Source of the DNA: Leptodontidium sp. MPI-SDFR-AT-0119
Taxonomy: Eukaryota > Ascomycota > Leotiomycetes > Helotiales > Leptodontidiaceae
Length of the DNA: 64,000 bases
Direction of reading: 5' to 3'
Assembly: GCA_020726505.1 (NCBI GenBank)
Contig: JAHLEZ010000027.1
Coordinates: forward strand, 496,001 to 560,000
Shown here: one piece after another, positions 22,710 through 33,446 of the stretch
Layout of the letters: each line of letters begins with the position of its first letter
Numbering within the stretch: the first letter of the stretch is position 1
Notes under the pieces: model-generated
What the model saw: the letters and a program-made list of their open reading frames with translations, nothing else
The model's database searches: none
What the model was told of the DNA's origin: nothing
Made by a program: the position numbers and the translations under genes

Positions 22710-25462
22710 TCAAGACACACCGACGCAATACGCCTGTCCGAGCCAGAAGTTTGTCATACAGTCCCTACTCACAGCGGGGTTCCAGTTATAAAACTGGTCC
22801 ACGGATATCCCGTTGTCACTCGCCATAGAACCACAACTATCTCCACTCTGGACGACATCCCATTTGTTGCAGTTTGCGGGCTGGCCTGTGTGTGTTGGGG
22901 CCGGGGGCGTGGCCTTAGCTGTCGTCGTCGCCGTTGTCGTTGGTGATGGCTGTGACGAGCTAGAGACGCCGACGCAGTATGCCTGCCCCAGCCAGAAATT
23001 CGTTACACAGTCTTTGGAGACGGCAGGGTTCCAGGAGTAGAACTGGTCCACAGATATCCCGTTGTCACTGGCTATAGAACCACAACTATCGCCACTCTGG
23101 ACGACATCCCACTTGTTGCAGTTGGCTGGCTGGCCGGTGTGAGTCGGTGCCGGAGGCGTCGGCTGGCTTGCTGCTGACGACGATGATGATGCCGTTGTTG
23201 TCGTCGTGACGGGCGAGCTAGACGACACGCCGACGCAGTATGCTTGGCCAAGCCAGAAGTTAGTAACACAGTCTTTGGAGACGGCAGGGTTCCAGGCGTA
23301 GAACTGGTCGACCGATATGCCGTTATCTGCGGCCAGCGAACCGCAGCTGTCGCCACTCTGGACGACATCCCACTTGTTACAGTTAGCCGGCTGGCCACTG
23401 TGTGTAGGAGCAGGCGGGGTCGGCTCTGTTGTTGCCGTACTGCTGGTGACTGTGGCGGAAGAAGACGAAATACTAATCCCCTGGCCTTCCCTGTGAATAC
23501 AATAGGCCTGCCCGAGCCAGAAGTTGGTTGTGCAGTCCTTGGAGACAGCCGGGTTCCACGCGTAAAAGTCGTCAAGGGATATACTCGCGTCGTCTGCAAC
23601 AGACTGGCATGAGTCGCCACTGGCAACAACATGCCAGCCATCACAGTCCGCGGGCTGGCCCGAGTGTGTAGCCGCGGGCGGCTGGGGACTGCCATCGGTG
23701 GCGGTGGGTGTAGGCGCCTCGGTGACAGTGGGCTGTGGCTGCAGGGCCCACGCACCACAGTACCGTTTGCCTACTTCAAAGGCACACGCCGGGTCCGTGA
23801 CGTTGGTGCTGAGCGAATTCCAGGCGGCGAAGTCGTCAAAGTCGACATTGTAGAGAGTTGCTGCAAGCTGGCAGTTACTCTTCCAGAAGCCGAGCTTATC
23901 AGCAGGGAACTGATACTGGTCGCCTTTGAAGTTGTACACGCAGTCGTCCCGAACTCCAGACGCGAGGGGAGCAGGTGGAGAGGGTCTCGGGTACGGTGTC
24001 ATGGTGGCATTAGGGAGCATTGTGAATGGGATGCCGGTGAAGGTGGCGCTGGGGTCGATGGTGAAGGAGACATATCCAGGCCGGCCGGGATAGGTGTTGA
24101 TATCTCCGACAGCCTGCACACAGTAGCTTTCGGCAGCGTAGAGGTTTGTGCAGTTCGAATTGATGCCAGTGTTCAAGAACAAAAAGTCTGAAAGCGAAAT
24201 GGCAAACTTGAGGGTTACCAGGTTGCAATAATCGCCAGACTGAACCTCGTACCAGCGACCGCACGGCTTATTTGATCCTTCGGCAGTATTTGCGGGAATG
24301 GGAGCAGCAGTGGTAGGCGTCGAGGGAGGGATGCCTGTTGTCACTGCCGGGGGCAGTTTGGGTCCGGGAGGTTCAATGCAGAGGGTGGTGCCGTTCATCA
24401 TATCGAGGTTGGAGCAGACGGGGTTAATAACGGGGTTCCAAGCCAGCAGCTGCATCTCGCTGATGCCGGCAGACGTGGCTATTGCTGAACAAGTCGTGTT
24501 CTCTGCCACCGTGACAGTCTTGCAGGTGTTAGTGATACACAGACTTCCTGACTTGGGAAATTCAGCGCAGTAGGCAGCGAGGTTGTTGTCAGAGAGCATC
24601 CAAGCAGTGCCGACGCCTTGGGCTTTGGAAATGCCGTAGCAGTCATCGCCGCCCTGGACCTGGTATGTGGTACCACTGCAGGTTGCCTCTGTAGGCTCTG
24701 GTTGGCTGGTAAAGTAGTCGATCGTGGATGTGGTGGCGGGCTTGCCAGTGATGCCACAGCTGGACGTCATGCTCTGATAGAGAGACTCGCTGGCCACGAC
24801 GGGGCCGTCAAAGTAGGGCGAACCAGATCGCACGCGCAACCTGGCTGCGAGACATGGGTCGCAGTCCGCAGGCTTTGTGGCGTCCTCGGGGAGTTCATTG
24901 ATATAGTTAAAGATGGAAACTGGCAGGTTATGAAACTCAGTATTAGCATAACGCATTTTCGCAGATCGATCTGATGACGAGGGAGGTATATATCGCAATA
25001 GAAGAAGAAGAAAAACTTACTTCCAGGGTCACTGAAGAAAGAAGCCAAGGCCGCAACAGGGCCACAGAAGACATTGTTCTCCTCGAGACATGTGTAGCTG
25101 TATATGTACTGACGGGTGGTCGGAATCACAATGGGTGATGCGGGAAGGTCGAATTCAGCGGGAATGACAACGTCCTTGCCACAAGCTGACCGAACCGAGC
25201 TCTCCCACGACTCGAGTGCTGCCGCACAGCCAGCGGTGCAAATGCGGTGTAGAGAAGCAGGAGGGTAGAAGAAGTCTGGGCGAAGATTTGGAACAAGGGC
25301 GTCGCAGGCCACATCGGCCATGAGGGCTGCGGAGCACGCAGAAGGAAGATCTTCAGGAAGACTGTCGTCGTAGAGCATCTTGATGGCGAGCGCAGGGCTG
25401 AGGAGGCTGAGGCTCAGAAGGGCGGCTCCAAGCCCGGCGACACAACGCCGCAGGACTACCAT
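22710..25462 (-). CDS. Secreted multi-LysM chitin-binding protein
   Basis: Two exons, 25462-25021 and 24919-22710 (GTAAGT...CCAG, 101 bp), giving 883 residues. The ATG at 25460-25462 starts a signal peptide (MVVLRRCVAGLGAALLSLSL). A Cys-containing region (about 30-225) precedes about eight LysM modules at roughly 232-276, 281-329, 370-417, 474-535 (degenerate), 576-621, 664-711, 750-798 and 833-881. The last three are near-identical (WDVVQSGDSCGS, DNGISVDQFY, WNPAVS, DCxTNFWLGQAYC) and are joined by Thr/Ser/Pro linkers. Each carries the four-cysteine pattern of fungal LysM proteins. LysM binds chitin and chitin oligomers. There is no catalytic domain. It lies head to head with a subgroup C chitinase, an arrangement reported for such chitinases; it probably binds or protects wall chitin in concert with it. 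Fungal LysM effectors are usually much shorter. Confidence 0.92.
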
Positions 25463-27102
25463 TGTGATGTACGGTCTTGCCTTTCTCACCAAGAGCAAGC
25501 AAAATTGTGAATAGTAAATGAGGGCCAACACACACACATCCAAAGGGGGGAGGAAGAGGGGGAGGAAGAGAGTATAGTATCTACGCAGACACAGGGAGTG
25601 ACAGGCGGCTCCAGAGAGATAAGTAGATCAAAGAGTGTTAAACGGACTGGAACGTTAGAACTGCTACCCAAGTCAACAGGGAAATTGCTCAAAGTGAAGC
25701 GGCATCGAAAACTAATTGTTGTTCGCAGTGTCCAAGACACAAGACTTAACCGCCCGATCAAATTCATGCTGAAGAGTAGATCCGCATGTCAAGGATCGCC
25801 TATCGGGCCCTGAGGGTGTAGTAGGGCTAAACATCGACCTTCCTCAAGGGGCATCAACCCCGGATCGTCGGGCCCCCCTACTAAGGAGGCTGACATGCCA
25901 AGGACTGATCACAGCACCTCTGAAAACTCTTTTCAGTACTACTTTAGTACATACCCGGATATTCCAATACTTGGCATCTATGCGTCAGACTAGAAGATTC
26001 CACTTTACAAGAGATATCAACCAATGAGCCAATCCGATTTGTCTTTTTCCATCTGTAATTAGTAAAATCTGGGCCATTTAGTGCAGACGTAAAATGTCAG
26101 ATTATTGCCCCCCCTTTGTTAAATGTTAAATTTTCTGGTAAGTTCCAAACATGAAATTTAACATTTGACAATACTACCCTCCGGGCCGTGCCGAGTGACG
26201 CACGCTGGAGGGAGAAGAGGGGTTATCCACGGAACGAAAGGCTATTTGTCGGCGATATTACGGGTATCCCGGAGATTAATAACGGGAAGTCTGGTCTCGG
26301 CGCCTTACGATAAGCTTAAATACGCCTTGGCCAGTTCCCGCAGCGCAGGGTTTGCCAGGGGAAAATTCCTTCAGCCCCTTATTGGCGCAGGGCAGGGATC
26401 CGCTGAAAATCTTAATTTCACGCTGCTGCTTGCGATATAGTTTGCAGGTTTATAGGCCTTGCCCGCCTTTATGTAAGGGGATCTTTACTCTCTATTTTAA
26501 TTAGCTGAATACCCCTGTAGTCTCCCCTCTACTATCGTTGCTCGAACCCTTGCAAAAGCCCCCACTATTACAAGTAATTAAAGGGGGGTGGGGGGAAGTA
26601 AAGCTTTGAATATCACCATATCACACACCGAAGGACTTCTGTTTTACAAGCTTTAGAGTAGAGAAGCTAAGGATAAGCAAGTTAAGCTGCAAGGTTGCAT
26701 TTCTTAGCAGATGTAAAAGTACCATCTAATCATCTGACAGGAGCATGTTGTCTAAAAGGGGTAACAGCCCGACATAAAAGGCTAAATGCAACAACGCCGA
26801 GCCCTTTGGAGTATGCAGACAAGGAGATTGAGCCGTGGGCTTTCTTCAGCCTACTCACTCTCCTGATGCCCTTCTCCTTTGGCTTCCTTTAAGACTAACA
26901 AGGCCAGCAAACTTTACTTGTTGCCTTGCACTTACTCTTTTTCCCTTTCTTATCCCTTCGTCCCATTCTCTCTCTTTAGGGCCCACATTCTTTCAGATAT
27001 CTTTTCCCTTTCTTATCCCTCCACTCCTCTCTCTCCCTCTCTTTTGGGCCCACACTCTTTCAAATATCGTTTGTCGGCTCCTAACGCTCCCTTTCAGGCA
27101 AG
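25463..27102. promoter_or_regulatory. Shared upstream region of the LysM gene and the chitinase
   Basis: 1640 bp between divergent start codons, so it should carry both promoters. It contains a 13-bp inverted repeat (26121-26133 and 26154-26166), C-rich and G-rich runs at about 26108-26114 and 26582-26596 that are roughly reverse complements, and a pyrimidine-rich tandem repeat ahead of the chitinase ATG. No gene supported; several short open frames are incidental. Confidence 0.5.
26937..27068 (+). repeat. Pyrimidine-rich tandem duplication, about 64-bp unit
   Basis: Copy 1 (about 26937-27000) and copy 2 (27001-27068) both run TTTTCCCTTTCTTATCCC, a CT-rich stretch, GGGCCCACA, CTCTTTCA or TTCTTTCA, then ATATC. 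It ends 35 bp before the chitinase ATG and so is probably 5' UTR or core promoter; CT-rich tracts near start sites are common in filamentous fungi. Confidence 0.7.
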
Positions 27103-30100
27103 ATGGGACGGTGGTCCCAGCTCTCATGGAGCTGCGTGCTTCTATCTACATTCATTACTCCCTGTCTCTCAGCTGTTATCACAGCAAGACCCAACAGTAC
27201 CGATGTGTTGCCTGAGCTCCCAAACGCGTGCCGCGCCGTTGTATCGTAGGTAGCCCATAAAAGTCAAAAGATGTTGACCCTAGTCAAACTCTTGACTTTG
27301 AACAAGTCCATGACTGACCTAGATCAGACCTTTCGATTACTCCGCCAAGGCCCGCCGTGACCATGAGCTGCCAGTCTGCAGTGCTGACAGCCACCTTCAC
27401 GCCCGTGATGGCGACGAAATCGTGCCTGCTTCACCTGAAGCCGGCGTGTCCTTGATCGGACAGACCGAATTATCTTTCTTGTTTGGTAGACAGGTTGTTG
27501 GTGGCGATGACTATTCGTGTGGTCCTGATCGGCCCTGCCAGAACAAGGCCTGCTGTCCCAAGGAGACGGGTCAGTGCAACTATGGCGAAGAGTGAGTCTT
27601 CTCTTGCACACCACCCGGACTTTTGCTAGAGTTCTGTCCTCATCAGCAGTGATATTCCTATCATTTTCTTAAATGCTAATGAAGCTTTCTCTTAGGGCCT
27701 GCGGCACTTCGGGCATTTCTCCCAATGAGGTGTGCTGGTCCAACTGTGATGCGAAAGCAGAGTGCGGCAAAAACGCCAAGGTTCCGGGCCAGGAATGTCC
27801 CCTCAACGTCTGTTGTGGCAAATGGGGCTTCTGTGGAATGACAGAGGACTTCTGCGACAAGGAAGACCACGGAGCTACTGGTGGATGCCAGTCCAACTGC
27901 GACCAGCCAGGCCCCAAGAACAAGGCTTCTGACCAGCTCAACCGTGTCATTGGATACTATGAGGCCTGGCGGCACAACTCCACGTGTCAGGATATGGGCC
28001 TGGACGATATTCCAGTCAATTCTCTGACTCATCTATACTTTTCTTTCGCCTTCATCACCCCGAACGAGTACAACATCATTGGCATGGACGGTCTGCCAGA
28101 TAAGCTGTTCACGGACTTCACCAGTCTCAAAAAGAAGAACCCCGGCCTCAAGACCATCATTGCTATTGGTGGGTGGACGCACAACGACCCCGGCCCCCTA
28201 CAAAAGGTCTTCAGCAACATGGTCAGCTCAAAGGAGACTCGGGCGCGGTTCATCCAGAACCTGATGTCTTTCCTTCGGCAATATGCATTTGATGGTGTTG
28301 ATTTTGACTGGGTAAGTTGATTGGATCAAAGTAGCCATTGGCGCTTGCTTATAATTCTCTTCAAACAGGAATATCCCGGGGCCGATGACCGTGGCGGTGT
28401 CCCTGAGGACGGCGAGAATTTTACTCAATTTCTGAAGGAACTTGATGACGAGAATAAGAAACAACCCAAGAAGTACATTGTGTCATTCACGGCCCCCACC
28501 AGCTTTTGGTACCTTCGCCACTTTGACCTCAAGGCTATTGACCATATCGACTTTGTCAACGTCATGTCGTACGAGTATGTTTTTGCTCCCTGCGGCCTTT
28601 TCAATGTGCTCTAGCTGTGCGTGCTGATTATGAAATAGTCTCCACGGAGTTTGGGACCGCGAGAACCCAATCGGATCTCACATCTATGGCCATACTAACT
28701 TAACAGAGATGAGCCTGGCATTCGACCTTTTCTGGAGAAACGACGTGCCGGCCAACAAGCTCAACATGGGTCTCGGCTTCTATGGGCGCGCCTTCCAACT
28801 GGCCGACCCGTCATGTAACAAGCCTGGCTGTCTGTTCAAGGGCGGCGCTACGAAAGGTGCCTGCAGTGGCGAATCGGGCATCCTCAGTTACCGCGAGATC
28901 CAAGAGATTATCGATACCAAGAAGCTCACGCCTGTGCATGACAAGGACGCCGGCGTAAAGTATATCACTTGGAACAGTGACCAGTGGGTGTCGTTCGACG
29001 ACAAGGACACATTCAAGCAGAAGAAAGACCTGGCCAGCAAGCTTGGTCTAGGAGGGTACCTGATCTGGGCTATCGACCAGGACGACGCCCAAATGTCGGC
29101 GCTGTCGGCGGTGCTAGACCCCAAGCCCCTAGGCGACTTCAAGACGACTGACAAGTCGGACGAGAACTGGACGGGCACGAACGAAATGTGTTACATTACC
29201 GGATGTGGCGACCATTGCCAGGCGGGCGAGATCAAGATCACCGACCAGAAGTGCGGCAAAAACAAGAAGAGCGAGCTCTGCTGTCCGCTGTCAGGAGCCC
29301 CTGACCCCAAGGAGTGCCACTGGCGAGGCGGTGACACCAAGTTCTGCAATGGCCACTGTCAGGACGACGAGGTCATGACACACATGAGCAAGTATGGCGG
29401 CGGCAAGGACTGTTGGGACGGCCAGCTCGCGCACTGCTGCAAAGCCGCGCTGGGCGAAAAGAACATCTGCAAGTGGCGCGGCGTCGGTGAGCAGTGTCAT
29501 AGTGACGAGCTCCCACTGACCTTCTCGGGTACCGTGCTCGACATCCTGGACGATATCGCATCCGTCATCCTGAGGGTCGTCGGACGCGCCGTGCCCCTCG
29601 TCTCGCTGACCGGTGAGGTGCTCCTCCAGGTTCTCGACGCGCTCGACCTCGATACTAAAAAACTATACTGCTGCCCTAAGGCTGAGGTCAATAAGTGGAA
29701 GAACTGCGCTTGGTACGGCAAGCCTGGTAATTGCTTTGACGGGCACTGCCCGGACATGAAGACCGTTCAGATCACAGACTCGTACTTTGGTGGAAGCGAG
29801 ACCTGTGGTATCCACCTCGACCGCGTCCGTACCTTCTGCTGCGAGTCGGACGGCGAGCCCCTTTTCCTCCCAGTACCGCTGGGGAATCTCTTCGAGCACC
29901 CGCCCGAAGGCGGCGTTGATACGGACTTCACTCTCGAGACGGATAAGTCATCTGCTGATGGCGATACGGACCCTAATGAGGCCGCTTTCCAATTCGTGGT
30001 CCTCGTCTCTCCTGAGGAGCTTCAGGTTTCCCTCGACAAGCGCGACGGCTCTCACTGGGACATCTTTGACTGCAATGATGCCGTCACAGAGGGCGAACAC

Positions 30101-32962
30101 CGGGTCCGGATGGTCTGCACTGACTTCACTGCTGACAGCAACTGCGGCAAGATTGGTCTCAGTCACGGGGTCCCTGGCACCATCTTGCAGATGCCCAAGG
30201 GCTGTGGCCCAGGCAAGTACGCCGTTGCTAAGAGCATGATGCCTTCTCCTGGGGACGATCACACGAACCTCTTGCCTCGCCATCTTGCCAACCTCGCGCC
30301 CCTTAAGCCGGTTGTCTATGATCTCACCTTCGACTACGAGTTTGAGCGTGTCCCGCGCGACCTCGGCAGTACCCAGATGCGTATCGACTTCAGTAACCAG
30401 GACGATTACTGGGATACGGTGGTCGCCGGGTCTGTCAAGAAGAAGCGAGATCTTGGTCTAGACAACAACAACAACACCGGCTTAGCGAGGCGGTCATTAG
30501 CCGACGTTGGTGGCAACCCTGTGCGATGGCTCGAGGAAGAGTTCAGAGACGACTACCACCTCAACAAGGTCGACAAACGCGATCTTCACGAGCGGTGGTT
30601 TGGCACGAGCGTCCTTGAGTGGCTCGCCCAGCTCGTCAAGCCCGAGATCAAGCGCGAGTTCAGGCACCGCTACGACGACACCATCACAGCTAAGCTCGTT
30701 GACGACACCTGGGACTGCACGAAGGGAGATGTCAGATACGACGGCCACATCCTCGCCCAGGCCCTGCTCAACGTCAAGGTCGAGTCTAGTTTCGGATTTA
30801 CTCTAATCGTCAACGATTTATCCCAGAGGCCCCTGAGTATGGACAAGAGCTATCTCACCTTCTATAATAAAGGGGAGGTCACAGGTGTTATAACCGTCGA
30901 GGCCGTCGCAAGGGTTTCATATGAGAAGAAGAGTACAATTCTCAATATTCCTTTCCCCGGTGCTTCTTTCAAGATTCCAGGAATCGCCACGATTGGACCT
31001 CAGCTCACAGTTGAAGGCAGCATCGACGCTGCCTTCGCCATGGCTGGAACGGTGGAGACTAAACTCGAAATTGCCAAGTGGGAAGTCCGCCAGGTCCTGC
31101 CAGCTGCGAATGGGTACCAGCCTGAGCTTATCAACGACAGCAACGCCGATCTCAAGCAGACCGGCGACTTCAGTGGCATCAAGAAGCCGGAGTTCTACGC
31201 TGGTGTTGCAGTCCAGGGCGATATAACAGCCAAGCTCTCGGCCGCGGCTGAGTTTGGCCTCCGGTTCGCAGACCGGTGGGAGGTTCCACCGGCTGCCGCT
31301 GCTGTCGTGGGCGAGGCCAGCGTCATGACCAAGCTGAAGGGGGGTGTCTCGACGAGCGGAACCTGCCCTTTTACATTTGGTATGGAAGTTGGTGCCCGTC
31401 TGTTTGCCAGAGTGTCCGGGTTTGGGTGGACCAGTGGAGATTACGACCTGACACCCAAGTGGAACAAGATTGTGCTTGAGGAGGGCACGTGTCCTGATCT
31501 TGGACCGATTCCACTCAGGCGAGACTTGAGCCTCATCGAAGACGGGAACTACTCTGACAACTCTGTGTACGGTGGTCATCACACTTTGCCTTCCCTGTAT
31601 GAGAACCCAGACTTTGTCAGCGAAAACCCCCATCAACGGCGCTCGAGTCTGGTCAAGAGGGGCGGTGTCTACGGCCCCGCGATCAGCATCCCTGTGGGCA
31701 AATTCTTCTGTCCTCCCCCGGCCGATGGCAATGACGGAAGCGGAAGCGCTGATTGCAAGTCTGTCGAGCCGCCTTGGGGTGTTCCCAATCTCAGCGAGAA
31801 CGAGAGGCGGAGCCTAGACAAGTCCACGTCCACGTCCGACCTGGGAGCAAGACATTTGCACAGCCATCTTGGTGCTCATGGACGGCACGCCCATGGCTCT
31901 GGCCATGCCCATGCCCATCCCCATGGCCATAGCCATAGCTATCCTCATCCTGTTAGCGAGGCAGACGAGCATCTCACCGGGCTTCTTGAGAGATCGATCG
32001 AGAAGAGAGCGCCTAAAAAAGTCGAGATCTGCAAGGAGTCACTGACCTTCGAATACCCTACCGACAGTGAGATTCCGAATGCCAATGTCTACGGCTACGA
32101 GGATCCCGAGAACTGCAACAGCTTTGCCTGGGGCAATCCACTGGCCGGACGCGTTGCGGGCACGTATCACTCGGAGCACCTCCTGGAGGCCCAGATGATT
32201 AACGAATTCTTCAACTATCTCGACAAGGAGGAGCAGGAGCCCCTCCCTGATCCACAGAACCCAAGCCAAAATATTAGGTTCTGCGAATATGTCAACAAGC
32301 TCTTCACCGTAGAGGTAGTGGCCAATATCGACTCGGCCCAGGGGCCAAGCGCCCGGGCGTCACCCCTCAGGCACATTGCCTCACAGTTCCCCACCAAGAC
32401 ATGGCACCGAGAAGAGTATCTCTCCCTGCAGAGCAACATCAACTCCAGAATCAAGGGCAAGGCCTGGGGCGATCTCGACAAGCGGGTTGCCAACACCGAC
32501 GCGTGGATCGAAGACGACGAAAACCAGGTCGGCTTGATCTACACACCGACTGGGGCGAGAGGTGTTTACAAGATCATGCGCGCATGTCTAGGCTCGCGCA
32601 TGTACCACAACGATCCCGAACCGCTTCAGATTCTGCGCGATCAGAAGAGGCGAATCGGGGACATTCTCGACCTGCTGGACACCACCGTCCTGCCTGCGAA
32701 CCCTCCAGCGGGCCACGCCGCATGGCAGCCCTTGCAGCTGCGGTCCAAATGGGACGATTTCATGAAGTACCGCTTCCTCCTGATGCAGACGAGGACGATG
32801 AAGATCATCGACGATTTCTTCGGTCCCATGAGGGACTTCTGGGTCACAGATGCCCAGAGGCAGACGTACGCTAACAATGCCGCCGTCCTACAGCTGATTG
32901 ACGACATTGAGGTGATGGAAGTGTTCATGCGAAATATGCCTGCGTGGCAATTCGCATGGTGA
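27103..32962 (+). CDS. Killer-toxin-like GH18 chitinase (subgroup C) with hevein-type chitin-binding domain
   Basis: Five exons: 27103-27240, 27323-27591, 27696-28311, 28369-28574, 28639-32962, all in phase, 1850 residues. Signal peptide about 1-24. A hevein-type ChtBD1 region with paired cysteines (about 110-190, CCGKWGFCG) precedes GH18 (about 219-565) starting NRVIGYYEAW. The catalytic DxxDxDxE motif is intact (DGVDFDWE, acid Glu342) and an intron falls exactly between its Trp and Glu codons. YDLHGVWD and LGFYGRAF follow. The C-terminal 1280 residues include Cys-rich modules (about 600-840), several dibasic Lys-Arg sites and a His-rich tract (about 1483-1514). The plan resembles subgroup C chitinases related to the chitinase-bearing subunit of Kluyveromyces killer toxin. 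It hydrolyses chitin outside the cell; use against foreign or own walls is inference. The first exon and intron 1 are the least certain. Confidence 0.92.
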
Positions 32963-33446
32963 GGCAGGCAGGCAGGCAGTGCGCGAGTACTTGGGAGCAA
33001 CTCCGATCGTCGTAAAAAGGAGGTTATGTGAAGACTTCTGTAGTTAACGATGTGTGTTAAACTAGAAGAACGCGCAATTTTTTAAATAATATAAATGTGT
33101 AAATATGCGTAGATCTTCGACTTCGGTCATATCTAGATATCTAGATATCTTGTGTGCAGTTTTCCATATCTCACTATGACGGAGTAAGTGAGTCAGCGTT
33201 GATTTAAAGGGCAATGTTAATGAAACCTTTGTGACACTTGAAAGCTCCACCCGACAAACTCTTTGACTGGATCTATGAGTAGACTCTTTTTTTACTTGTA
33301 GGCGGGAACGACTTTGCCCATTCATTTGAATCTAATCCCACCACCTTTAGTGTCGCAAAGATCAGGACTCGGTTATTATGACTTCCTCTTCTCAAGCGTT
33401 ATCCATGCCCCTTCCTTGAATCCAATATCATGCCGCCTATCTGACA
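32963..33446. other. Intergenic region after the chitinase
   Basis: Contains the chitinase 3' UTR with a (GGCA)n run at 32964-32978 and a short ATCTAGATATCTAGATATCT palindromic run near 33131-33150. No gene seen. Confidence 0.5.
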
